Below are positions 1 through 10,561 of a stretch of 64,000 nt of DNA, piece after piece. The position numbers and the translations under genes are program-made. A model generated the notes under the pieces. It was given only the letters and a program-made list of their open reading frames with translations, was not told where the DNA came from and made no database searches. Numbering within the stretch: position 1 is the first letter of the stretch; each line of letters starts with the position of its first letter. The stretch is from Chlorella sorokiniana. Its lineage: Eukaryota; Chlorophyta; Trebouxiophyceae; Chlorellales; Chlorellaceae. The stretch covers positions 2,604,001 to 2,668,000 of the forward strand of contig CP084614.1 of the NCBI GenBank assembly GCA_025917655.1, given 5' to 3'.

Positions 1-2981
1 ACAGGCGCGCCTCCCCCTCAACAAGCGCACCTGCACCGACATGTCAACGCCCAGCTGGTGCCCCTCCCGCTCCAGCCACTGCTTGAAGTCGACCATCTTC
101 TCTCTGTCGGGCGGAACCGAGAATGAGCAAGGAACAAGCGTGAACAACACAGCACTCCCGCAAGTGTGGCTTTGCAACTTGGCTGACTGCCGCTCGGTTC
201 CCGGGTGCCGACCCGCTGGCTGTGCAGGCGGCTCTGAAAGCCATCATCTCTCAGGCGAAGCGCGCCCATCTGTTGAGCTGTTCAATGTGTTGAATTTGGG
301 CACAGCCCCCTCGCCCACCCAGCCGCGCCGCCCACCTGCTCATTTTGATGTCGCTGAACATTGTCTCCAGCTTGGAGGTGAACTGGTAGCCGCACTCCGT
401 CTTGAGCTTGGTCAGCAGCAGCTGCTCTGCAGGTGTGAATAGAAAGCACGCACAGGCGGAAAGTGTGAAAAGAAAGGGTGCAGGGGAGGTTGCAGAGGGG
501 AGAGGCCGTCAGCCTAAGTGGTGCAGGCGAGGCCCTGTGGAAGAGCAAACGACAAGGCTTGGAGCAACAAGAAAGTCTCAGAAGCCGCCCGCTTGTCTCC
601 GCTTCCCCAGCCCGAGCAGCGCCGCACGGCCCTCCCCCACCTGCATCCTCGCTGCTCGACCGCCCGTGCAGCAGGCGCTTGGCCAGGTGCTGCTTGTAGT
701 ACTTCTCAAACACATCCTTCTCCTGCAGGTAGCGGAAGAGCATGATGCCCTTGTCCAGGACCACCTCGATGTCGTCCTCGCTCATGCCCTGCAGCGCGGT
801 GCGGCAGCCGGGAGAGAGAGGGGTGGGTGTTGCTTGCAGGGAAGACAAGAGGAGTGGGTGTTGCAAGGCACAAAAGGCGAAGGGGTGTAGCTCGGAAGAA
901 AGAGGGGTGGGTGTTGCTTGCAGGGAAGGCAGAGGTGTGGGTTTTGGCCGGAAGACAGAAGGGTGGGTGTTGCACGGAAGACAGCAGGGCGGAGCTTGTC
1001 TGCGAGTGTGTGTGGATGGTTGTGGTGGTGACAGTGCTGGGTGGAAGATGTTGCTGGGGTGGGGGCGGAGGGGAGGGCTTGTGCGGGAGTAGGAACAGCG
1101 CGTGGAGGACAGTCATTAAGACACTGGCTTGGGGCGGGCCGGGTCGGAGCAAATCCAAGCTCCCCCGACCCACACCTCGATGCTGGTGTTCCCCCACCTT
1201 GAGCCCCTTGCGCAGCTTGTCATCCATGAAGAGCGAGATGTACTCGGGAGCGAGGGTTCAGGTTGAGCAGGTGCTCAAAGGCGGAGTTGAGCGCGGCGAC
1301 GAACAGCTTGTCGTTGGCAAAGGCGCGGGCGATGAGCGCGTCGTACTTCTCCTTCTCCTGCGGTACAACAAGAAAACCAGGGGAGGGAGGGGGTTCAAAG
1401 CAGAGCGCTCTTGCGCGCTGCGACTAGCGTAGCCTTCATACCCCTCACTGCTGTCCTTGCCAGCGGAAAACTTAATGCTGGCCTTGTAAAGCAGGCGGGT
1501 GGCGTTGGCCCCTGAGCGGCTCACCTGCAGCAGTCGGTGCACCCACTCTGCGGGGTCCTTCTGCCGTTCAGGGTCCAGCACCAGCGCCTTGCCCACCTCT
1601 CGGAGGTGCCCGCCCATCGTCTGGAGGTTGAACGGTTTGGGAGGTAGGGGAGCAAGGAAACGGTAAGGGAGCATAGGGCACACAGATGCATGCTCCAGGG
1701 ATTGCGTGTAGGGATTGCGCATCATCAGCAGCGAGCCCCAGGTCTCCTCCAAACGCGCATCAAGTGGCACCCAAGCCCAAGCACCTCCCACCTGCCGCAG
1801 CAGCTCGTTGCCGCCCTCCACCCGCTTGAACAGCACGTACATGCGGCCGAGGTCGGCAAAGCGGTCGGCCTGCAGCAGCGGCACCAGCCCGCTGCCATCC
1901 ATCTCCACCAGGGACCGCATCTGGCGGCTGATCAGCTCCGTCTCCACCACCTGTGGAGGAAGGGAGGCAAGAACACGCGTGAGCCAGCAGGGGGGGGGGG
2001 GGAGAGAGACAGAAGATGGTGCGATGAAGCCAGGGCAGCGCGAACCAAGCTGCTTTGCAACCCAGAGCGCGCCCCCCTCCCTCCCCCCGCCTCAAAACCT
2101 GTCCGGCTGCCGCAGCATGGCGAACAGTGGGGCTACATTTGAAGTAGCAAGCACGCTCGCGGCAATACCGCCATCCACAGCAGGACACATTCACCGCAAT
2201 GGTACTGCCAGCAGCAGGAAGAAGTCAAGCAAGCCTGCAGGCCGCACCTTGACCACGCGCGCTTCGGTGGAGGGGTCCAGGTAAGCAGCCACGCGCTCCA
2301 CCTCCTCCCCAGCCGCCGCTCCGCGTGTGCCAGGTAGGCGGGGCAGTCGGAGGCGGCCAGCGTGTCGGCGGCCTCGGCGGCGTAAAACTGCGAGGTGCGC
2401 TCGAGGAAGGGCGCCTCGAAGTCGTCGCAGTACACTGCGGTACGATGGGCGAACGGGTGTACATCAAGGGGTGCACGTGCGTGTCATGCATGTGTGGTTC
2501 GGGTGGAAAAACCGCCACAATTGGCTGCCCATCGGGCAGTGCTGCCCTAGCTGGAGGCAGCAAAGCAGAGGTGTCGACTGTGGGTCGCTTGCACCACCAA
2601 CCAACTCCGTGGCAACCGGTGGGGACGCTGCTCTCCTGATTCTGGGCCCCCTCCCCCGCCTCACCCGGCTGCCCAAGGTCAACCAGCATCTGGGTCACAG
2701 AACGGAACAGACCCTTGTCCACAATCTCGCCGCCGCGCTCCCGCTGCAGGGCACAGCAGAGGGACACGGTGGGGGAGGGTTTGCATGGGGGGACAGGAAG
2801 GGCAGGAAGGCAAAAGGCAGAGCCATCCAGCTGCCGAGAACATGAACTCAAGCTTCGACATGTGTAGGCCGAGGTTTTGGCTGAGCAGCACGCAGGGTGG
2901 CCAAAAAGGGGCTGTCTGTTTCAGCGGCAGAGGCGAAAAGATGCGTGAATCCCCCACCCCACCCCCACCCCACAAACAAAA

Positions 2982-3043
<62 letters not shown>

Positions 3044-4595
3044 GCACCATGTCCAGCAGCATGCCCAGCAGGCGCTCGCGGATGCGCCGGTTGCGCACCA
3101 CCACATCCCGCCACAGGTCCAGGCCCAGCTGGTGCACGCTCGTTTTTTGCTGCGGGGGTGGAGGCGTGAGGGGCGCGGGCAGGTGGGACCGAGGCTGGGT
3201 TTGCATGGCAGCAACATCGAGGGTAGAACAGTAACAAAGGATGCGGCAATGTTCTTACAGTGCCGGGAGAGCTGGCACCCAAGCCAGCTGGCGCAACACA
3301 CAGAGCGCCCTGCACCGCCTCCGCCGCCTGCACGCCGACAGCGCGCCGCACCTGCTGCTTCACGTAGATGCGGTCCATGTACATGAGGATGTCCCGGATC
3401 ATGTGCACGCTCTTGTTGTGCCCCTCCCACTCGGCCCGCAGCGCCCGCAGGAAGCCCTCCCCCTGGGCTGCCTCGATGCGCGCCGCCACCTGCACACACA
3501 CATCCCACACACGAGGAGGCGGACACGCAGGGTGAGGCCCGGCCCGGGAGGGGCATGCGAGGGCAGCCTGTCCTTCTTGCAGCTTGACGTCGCGGGGCGG
3601 GCAGCAAGCGCGGTCTGAAGGTAACCCCGCCGGATGTGGGGGCCGGCTGGGCTGCGTCGCAAGAGCGGCGGGCGCCGCACCTTCTGCAGGTGTGCGGTCT
3701 CAGTTTCCACGAGGCCGCGATACAGCCGCTCGCCGTACTTATTCACCACCATGTTGTACGCGCTCCTGGGGGCCGGACGAAGAGAAGGGAGAGGTCGGTG
3801 AGGGCAAGGCAGCGCCGCTGGAGGGTAATCCTGTTCCAGCTGCTCCGCGGGCGCCCTTGCAAGGCACTGGCAGGACCGCACTGCACCCCACCTGTAGAGC
3901 TCCTCATAGCTCAGGCCGCTGGCGTTGTGGTTGTTGATCTCGTGGATGGCGCTCTCCAGCAGTTTCCATGTGTTATCTGAAAGGCAGGGTCGAACAACGG
4001 GCGTTACCATAGAGTGGAGTCCATGTGGCATGTTTGGCTGGATTGCAGGCGGTGCGCTTTCTGGCAACAGGGCCAACGCAAGTGTCTGACTGTTCTATAG
4101 CTCGCGGAAGTGGCCATTGGCGCAGGCAATGCACCATTGCACGGCCTGCCTAAACGCAAGGGCAAGCTGGTCCAGCGAGCTGTGCACAGCAAGCTGGTCC
4201 TGAAGAGCCCCTCACCCGCGTAGTTGGGATCTAGCTTCAGGGGGTGCTTGAATGGCTCGATCTTGAACTGTGCAGGGATTGATAGGTGTCGAGCGGGAAG
4301 GCCTGGGCAGCAGCGCATAGACTGGACTGAACCCAGCCAGCACAGGGCAAGCGACGCGGGAGAGCTGGGCCGTGCCACCCGCGGCGGCGCAAGCGGGCGG
4401 CCTGCTGACGGCTGCCAGGGCTCGGCCTCGTCCTAGATTAAGTGCGGCACTCAATCGTGCCTTTTGAGGCAGCTTGAGCCCCGGAAAACGCCGCAAACAC
4501 AAGCGGCTCTTCCCCGCTTGCTCCAGCTCGCTGGTCAGAGCCTTGTCCGGGTGCAGCAGGGCAGACAGGCTCACCTTCTTGGGCTTCCCCGCCAT
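1..4595 (-). CDS. CUL3: Cullin-3 (5' part; 3' end cut by window edge)
   Basis: Scaffold of a cullin-RING ubiquitin ligase that binds BTB adaptors at its N-terminus and RBX1 at its C-terminus. Exon 1 (4595-4575) gives MAGKPKK and exon 2 (4267-4216) gives FKIEPFKHPLKLDPNYA. Later exons read NTWKLLESAIHEINNHNASG, SYEELYR, RDILMYMDRIYVKQQ, LGLDLWRDVVVRN, IVDKGLFRSVTQMLVDLG, FEAPFLERTSQFYAAEA, then LFRYLQEKDVFEKYYKQHLA near 680-770 and FKQWLEREGHQLGVDMSVQV near 1-100. Order and content follow the cullin-repeat region of CUL3 throughout, as I know the family. The segment ends inside the cullin-homology domain, so the RBX1-binding part and the neddylation lysine lie beyond base 1. One intron holds a long AC microsatellite and another a minisatellite. 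About a dozen exons; boundaries other than the first two are approximate. Confidence 0.92.
810..985. repeat. Imperfect minisatellite in a CUL3 intron
   Basis: Several degenerate copies of a G-rich unit containing GGGTGGGTGTTGC followed by a short purine-rich spacer. It lies in the intron between the cullin exon ending near 785 and the next upstream exon, and is not coding on either strand. Confidence 0.6.
2986..3041. repeat. (AC)28 microsatellite
   Basis: A pure AC dinucleotide run of 56 bases within a CUL3 intron, ending right against the donor side of the exon that encodes the conserved RRIRERLLGMLLDMVQ segment. Poly-CV and poly-TH reading frames across it are artefacts. Confidence 0.98.
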
Positions 4596-5235
4596 TGTTG
4601 CTGCAGACCTACAGTCAAGCGCTCGGTAAGCCCTCCTCGATCGATGTGACCTTCTCCTGTTCTACGGGTCAAGCTGGCCGCTATAGGAGCAAGAAGCTGG
4701 TTTCCATGTGTACCGGTTCCAGGTTGGAAGCGCTCCAGGAAGGGAAAGGGACCGAGGAGAGCAGCCCCAGGTGGGGGTGCGCGTGCAGCTCTCGGCAGGT
4801 GCTGGGATTAGACTGAAGTAATGGCGAATGTCAAGGTGTTCTGCAGTGGGACGCCTGACGCGAGGAGCTAGCCATGGACTGCAGGGGACTGCCCCGCCAC
4901 GCACAGACGCACAGCGCAGCATGGCAAGCTGGCGGCTTGTTTTATTGACGCCCAAAAGGCATCGTCAGACATACTAGAATTTCCAAAAGAGTTTTTAGGG
5001 CATGAAAGGTCGGCACAGTGATGGCAATTGCCCTTCTCCTCTGCATTTTCGAAATCAATCAAACCCTCTCCCTCCCGCCTCCGGCCTTCCCTCATCCCTA
5101 GCATCCCCATAAACGAGAAAGGCGGAGCTTACAACGATGCCAGAATAGAAAGAAAGATTGGAAGTTAGGCTATAGACGCAATGGGATGCGCTGCAGGGAG
5201 GATGGCCGATGCACCAGGTCCTGCCCAGCCGCCGC
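4596..5235. other. Intergenic: CUL3 5' flank and ClpR2 3' UTR
   Basis: No coding segment is recognisable on either strand. The right part is the ClpR2 3' untranslated region, with a TGTAA signal on the minus strand. The left part, next to the CUL3 start, should hold its promoter; I see no convincing TATA box. Confidence 0.55.
5129..5133 (-). terminator. TGTAA polyadenylation signal for ClpR2
   Basis: TTACA on the plus strand reads TGTAA on the minus strand, about 100 bases after the ClpR2 stop codon. TGTAA is the usual polyadenylation signal in chlorophyte algae. Confidence 0.5.
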
Positions 5236-7804
5236 TCACACGCCGAGCATCGAGTTGCGCCGCGGCCGCACAATCTGCGAGGCCCCCGCCGTGCAAGCAA
5301 AGCGTGCTGTCAACAACACAGGTGCAGCAATGCAGGGCTTGGCGGCAGCAGTCAAGGCCTTGCACTCACAGGCACACAGGAGGCCCGCCGCTGGGCGCCA
5401 TTCCAGGTGTTGCCCCCCACACCATGTTGCCAAACAGAACTTGCTCACCTGGTCAATCAGGCCATAGTCCTGGGCCTCCTGGGTGTCAAAGTACTTGTTG
5501 CGGCTGAAGTCAGCGGCCACCTGCAGGCACAACAACACGTGGGTCAGCGGCGGCGGCAGCGCGGAGCACCAGTGGAGAGGCGGCCAAGCCGCGCCCTGCC
5601 CGCCTTGTATGAATCCAGGTGCGGCCTGCCTGTGCGCTTGCGCGCAGGCGACCCATGAACCGCTTGGTTCGCGAGACGAGTGGATGCAGCGGGCCCCTGG
5701 CGGCGCTCAATGGTTGACCCATGTTCAACCAGCCTGCGCTCCGCTCTGCCACCAAGACGCTATGCACTCGCCTTGTCAAAGGGCTGCCCCGTGGCCTGGG
5801 CCAGAATCGAATCCATGTAGTCCCGGATGCGCAGCAGCTCCTTGGCTTCACGGTTGATGTCGGATGCCTGCGGGACGGGTAGGTGGTACGGGAAGACGGT
5901 ACGGGTTGGCGACAACGGCAGTGCAATGGTCCTAGTCACGCCGGTACAACACGATGGCTTGTTGCTGGCGCGGCGCGGCGCGGCAAACCCAGCCTCAGCA
6001 TCTGGGGTCACGCGCTGAAGAGCCAGCCGTTGGGAAACAAGCAGCAGGCCTGGTGGCTCGGAGGGGGAGGAGCTGCGGCGGGTGTCGCTGCCCTCCGCAC
6101 CTGACCGCGTGCTGCGCCGCTGGGGTGGTGCACCATGATGCGCGTGTTCTGCAGCGCGTACCGCTTGCCCTGCAGTACAAGGTGCACAGCATAGCCGCAA
6201 AGCAAGCCATTAATTACCGATCGAATCAAACATGATTTTCCCGACGCTCTGGGTACAGGCCGCCTGCAGCCGTCCACGGCCGGCAGCCTGCAGAGCGCCG
6301 GCCCCCACCCGCCCGCCACCACAGTCACACTCTCACACGCAAACACATATTATCATAATTGCAGCAGTGACCCACCTTCTTGCCGACCGCCAGCAAGAAA
6401 CCGCTCATGCCCATGCAGCCGCCAAAGCCGACCGTGCCCACGTCGCTCTTGATGTGACGCATCGTGTCATGAATGGCCAGGCACGGCACAACCTCGCCGC
6501 CTGCAGAAAGGCGGGCCGAAATCACTTGTAAGAATCAGTGCCAAGCATCACATGTGGTCTGCCGGGGGGGTGGAGTAAGTGGGAGCAGCCGACTGACAGA
6601 CAAGGCCAGGGGAGGGAAAGCAGGGGAAAGAAACGCAGCGATTGCCAGAGCTAGGATGCCGCGCCCTGCCGATTGAGCCACCACCGCAGCCGCGGGTGCC
6701 GCGTCACATTGACCGGGAAAAGTTGGCCGTGTCTTGGAATGAGAGGTGTAATCAAACAGCGGCACACCATCCGGTACCACCTACCAGTGACCACCTGCCT
6801 CCCCCATCCCACCAAACTCGCGCAGAAAACAAGCTGTCGTTGGGACCACTAGCCGCAAGGCCCACAACCGCAAAAACATGCGCCCAACATACCCACCCAC
6901 CCGAGCAGTTGATGTAGATGTTCATGTCCTTCTTGTTCTCGCTGTCAAGGTAGAGCATGGTTGCCACCAGCTGCAGGAAGGTGCTTGGAAGAATGGTTGT
7001 GGGGAAAAGAACACGCGTGGCAAAACTCAGCGCGGTAGCGTGTCTGACCGATGGGTTGAGTACAAGAAACAGAGCGCGGGCAGAGGCAGGCGGGCAGGGG
7101 TGGAGGGCAGGCATGAGGTGCAAGGCAAGGGTCCGGGCGAGGCAGAGACGGGCGCGGCATGGGAGGAGCGCGTGCCGCACGCCTGCGCCAGCTTCTCCCC
7201 AGCCTCCCTCCCACCTGGTTGCCCAGCTCCTCATCCACCGGCTTGGACAGGAAGATGATGCGCTCGCGGTACAGGCAGTTCCAGATGTCCACCCACTGCC
7301 AGGAGCCCTCCTTGGGTGTGCGGTACGGCACCCGCGGCACGCCGATGGGCATCATACGGGTGACCTGCCGCCGCGGCGCAGTCATCGCCGACGACCTGGA
7401 GCACAGGCAGGGTGGGCAGGGCAGAAGGAGTAGGATGGCGGACAGCAGGGCGATGAAGGGCTGGCTGGCAAGCAGCAAGTGGCTTGAACGTGCGCACCGC
7501 GCGTTGGCCACGGCTCGCTGCGACGCCTGCCAGAAGCCCTGCGAGTGGCTCGTCTGCTCCCGCACCGGCATGCTGTCTGCAAGGGCAAAACGCAAGCTCT
7601 CGCGGTCAGCAAGCTGTTGCTATGCCCCGCTGCGGTTGTGGAGCAGCGGCGGCGACAAACGACGAGCAGCGCCAATGCTGTGCGGGGCCCCGTCTGCGAT
7701 CTGTCGGCATCATCCATGCACCATATGGTGTCCCAGCTTTCTCGCAGCCTCTGACCTTGCGCCCTAAAGCCGCTGAACGCCTTGAGGGCCGTCGTGGCTG
7801 CCAT
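5236..7804 (-). CDS. CLPR2: ClpR2, non-catalytic subunit of the chloroplast Clp protease
   Basis: Structural subunit of the plastid ClpPR core. The start [18 protein letters not shown] opens a transit-peptide-like N-terminus spread over two exons. The mature protein reads [85 protein letters not shown], then [56 protein letters not shown] and [15 protein letters not shown], ending [10 protein letters not shown] before a TGA at 5238-5236. The opening MMPIG.PRVPYR and WVDIWN.LYRER blocks are specific to ClpR2. In the ClpP alignment the catalytic serine position is glycine (GMSGFLL) and the aspartate position is asparagine (SRNKYF), so it should be proteolytically inactive, although the histidine (MVHHP) is kept. 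At least seven exons. The gene is head-to-head with IF-2. Confidence 0.93.
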
Positions 7805-8227
7805 GCTGCTGCGAGACGACCTGTGTCCCAGTCAATCGTCTTTGAACAACTGTGAGAAAGCTAGAGTGCCCAGAGAGGGCCGACACTTGCCCACCCAGTC
7901 GACGCCAAAGACGTGGGCAGCGAGAGAAGGCTTTGTCGAGTTCAGACAGCGATAGCGATATACACAAAGTGACAAGACGCGAGTTGATTGTGCAGCATGC
8001 ACCACAGACGCCGGTCTCCCGAGTTTGCCACTGTGGATGAGGGGGCCAGCTCGGCAGCGGCAGGCTTTTTACCAGGCGGGCGCCCTGCACTCACTGGGAC
8101 ATATACGGTTCTTATTAACACAACCTCGACAAGCCTCCCGCCTGCAGCCAACACATGCTGCCTTGCGCCTGAAGGAGCGTAGCGACAAGCAGTCAACTGC
8201 AGCGTGAATAATTTAAGCACGAGCAGG
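7805..8227. promoter_or_regulatory. Divergent promoter region, ClpR2 / chloroplast IF-2
   Basis: These 423 bases separate the start codons of two nucleus-encoded plastid proteins transcribed away from each other, so both promoters and 5' UTRs must lie here or in unseen 5' exons. I see no conserved protein segment or clear TATA box. The part around 7930-8230 is less GC-rich than the flanking exons. Confidence 0.5.
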
Positions 8228-10527
8228 ATGTCGGCCTGGCTGGGTCAGACGCTGCAATGCGGTGGCGGAGCCCTGGTTCCAGCCCCTGCACTCCCTTCCG
8301 CCAACAGACGCCGCGTGCAGACGCGCTCCGCGGCCATAGACGCTCCACAACAGCAGTCGAGCGAGGTTGAGGCCCCCAAGCCCGTCGCCGACGTGCCACA
8401 GCTGCTGCAGCCGCCCAAGCGGCGCCCGCCCATCTGGCGGGTGCCGCCTTCGGCGCGCACCATGGCCTCCAAACAGAAGCACTTTGCTGAGCAGGCGGCC
8501 ATGAGGCAGGAGGCGCGGCGACAGGACCGACAGGGCCCGGCAGGCGCCAGCAGCAATGGCCAGGGTGGCAACCGCATGTCGCTCGCTGACAAGCCCGACC
8601 GCCCGCAGCGCCCTCCACTGGGCCGCGACAGCCGCCCGGGGCCGGCGAGCGGGCCACATGGCGTCGGCGCCCGGGGCCGGCAGCAGCAGGCAGCGGTCCG
8701 GGCGGGGCGGCAGAGGGGAGCGGAAGGGCAAAGGTGGGCCCACCTGCCTACTGCAGCCTCTTTTGTGCTTTTTCCTGCTGCTGCTGGCGTGCAGGCGTTG
8801 CATGCCCCGCAGCAGCCACCGCCGGCTCGCCCCCTTCTCGCCCCTGCTGCTGAACCTGTGCCGCACGTCCTACCACGTCGCCCAACAGGCGGTGGCGGCA
8901 ATGGCCAGTGGGGCGACAAGCGCGGCAAGAAGAACGAGAAGATCAACATTGAGAACCGGCGGAAAGCGCGGCAGACGCGGCGCGAGGAGCGGGAGGAGGC
9001 CCGGGAAGCCAACAAGGCAAGCCTGCGTGTTGCGTCCCTGAAAGAACATGAACAACGGATGTTTCGGCGCAGCAGCCGCCACGGCAGGTGCTGCCTGCCC
9101 AGGGGCTGGGTACACCATGCATGTGGGTGACAGGGGGAGCAGCCGCGGGCAGTGGCAAGGCCTCCCGGCAGCAGCCAGCGCCGCACCCTCCAGCTCCATG
9201 ATCTGCCAGCCACGGGCGGGACACACCCTCAGTGCACCCCCGGCCGCACACTCGCACCCAGGCTCTCCTTCAGTCCACCCGAAACCGACCTCGATGCACA
9301 TTCCCGTTGTCCCCTCCCTGATCTCTCTGCCCTGGTGCCCCTCCCCTCCCGCTGTGGCGCAGGCGGTGCGTGAAGACATCTTTGAGGTGGGGCCCGAGGG
9401 CATGACGGTGCAAGACCTGGCGACGATGCTGGCGCTGCCGGCCACCGAGGTCGTCAAGTTTCTCTTCATGAAGGGGATCATGGTGCAGGTGAGGCTGTAG
9501 CACAGACTGAGACTTCTGTTTTCGTTGTGTTTGTGTGTTTGGAGGGACAAGGGGGATTGAAAAAGGAGAGGTTGGCACGGCACCGAAAGTTCGGTTTCAA
9601 AGCTGCCTGGTGGCTGATTGGTATGGGGGTTGATGCTGGCGGCTGCACAGGGGAGAGCGTCCCTGCGGTTCTCCAGCAGAGGCTGGGGGCACTGAGTTGT
9701 GGCGCTCGATGGTCCTCTGGCAGTCGCCTCCGCCTCTGCCTTGGCAATCCAGCCCGACATGCCGCCGCCTGCTTCCACCAAACACTCTGCACATCTCCCG
9801 CCCCCGCCCATACAGATGAACTCCACCCTGGACCCAGAAACAGTCAAGGCAGTCGGCCTGGTGAGTGCGACATCCTGGTGTGACAGCGCAGCGAGGCCTA
9901 CAGGCCCGGTCCAGCCTGATGCGCCGCCATGCCGCAGCCCCCACCGCAGCCATGTGCTGTCTCCTGCCTGTGCTACTTCCCTCGTCTGTCTTCCCCTTAT
10001 CTCCTGCTGGACTTTTCTGAGCCCCCTGTTGATTTTGCACTGTTTGCTACCAATCGCAGGGCTACGGCGTGGATGTGCTGGACCGGGACGAGAGCAAGCC
10101 TGAGGACGGCGCCCGCAAGTCTGGTGAGCACCCGCCCGTTTTATTGCCGTCGCGAGGGGCGTCCAAAACCTGATCGCTTGCCCCCTACCCAACCACACCC
10201 ACCCACACGCACACACACCACCACCACCACCATGCCACCCTATCGCCTCCCACGTCCTGCTTGTCTCCCCTTCCCTTCCTTCTCCCTCCTCCCCCTGCCC
10301 TGTTGCCTATGAACCCCCGCCTGTTTCCCACCCTTCTCCCTCCCTCCCTCCCTCCCTCCCCCAGTGGACTTCAACGACGAGGAGGACCTGGAGCACCTGC
10401 AGCCGCGCCCCGTGGTGACGGTGATGGGACACGTGGACCACGGCAAGACCTCTCTGCTCGACTTCATCCGCAAGACGCGCGTGGCGGCGGGTGAAGCAGG
10501 CGGCATCACGCAGGTGTGTGCATGTGC

Positions 10528-10561
<34 letters not shown>

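Noticed and set aside
2986-3041. Poly-TH / poly-CV protein segment
   Set aside because: Pure AC microsatellite inside an intron.
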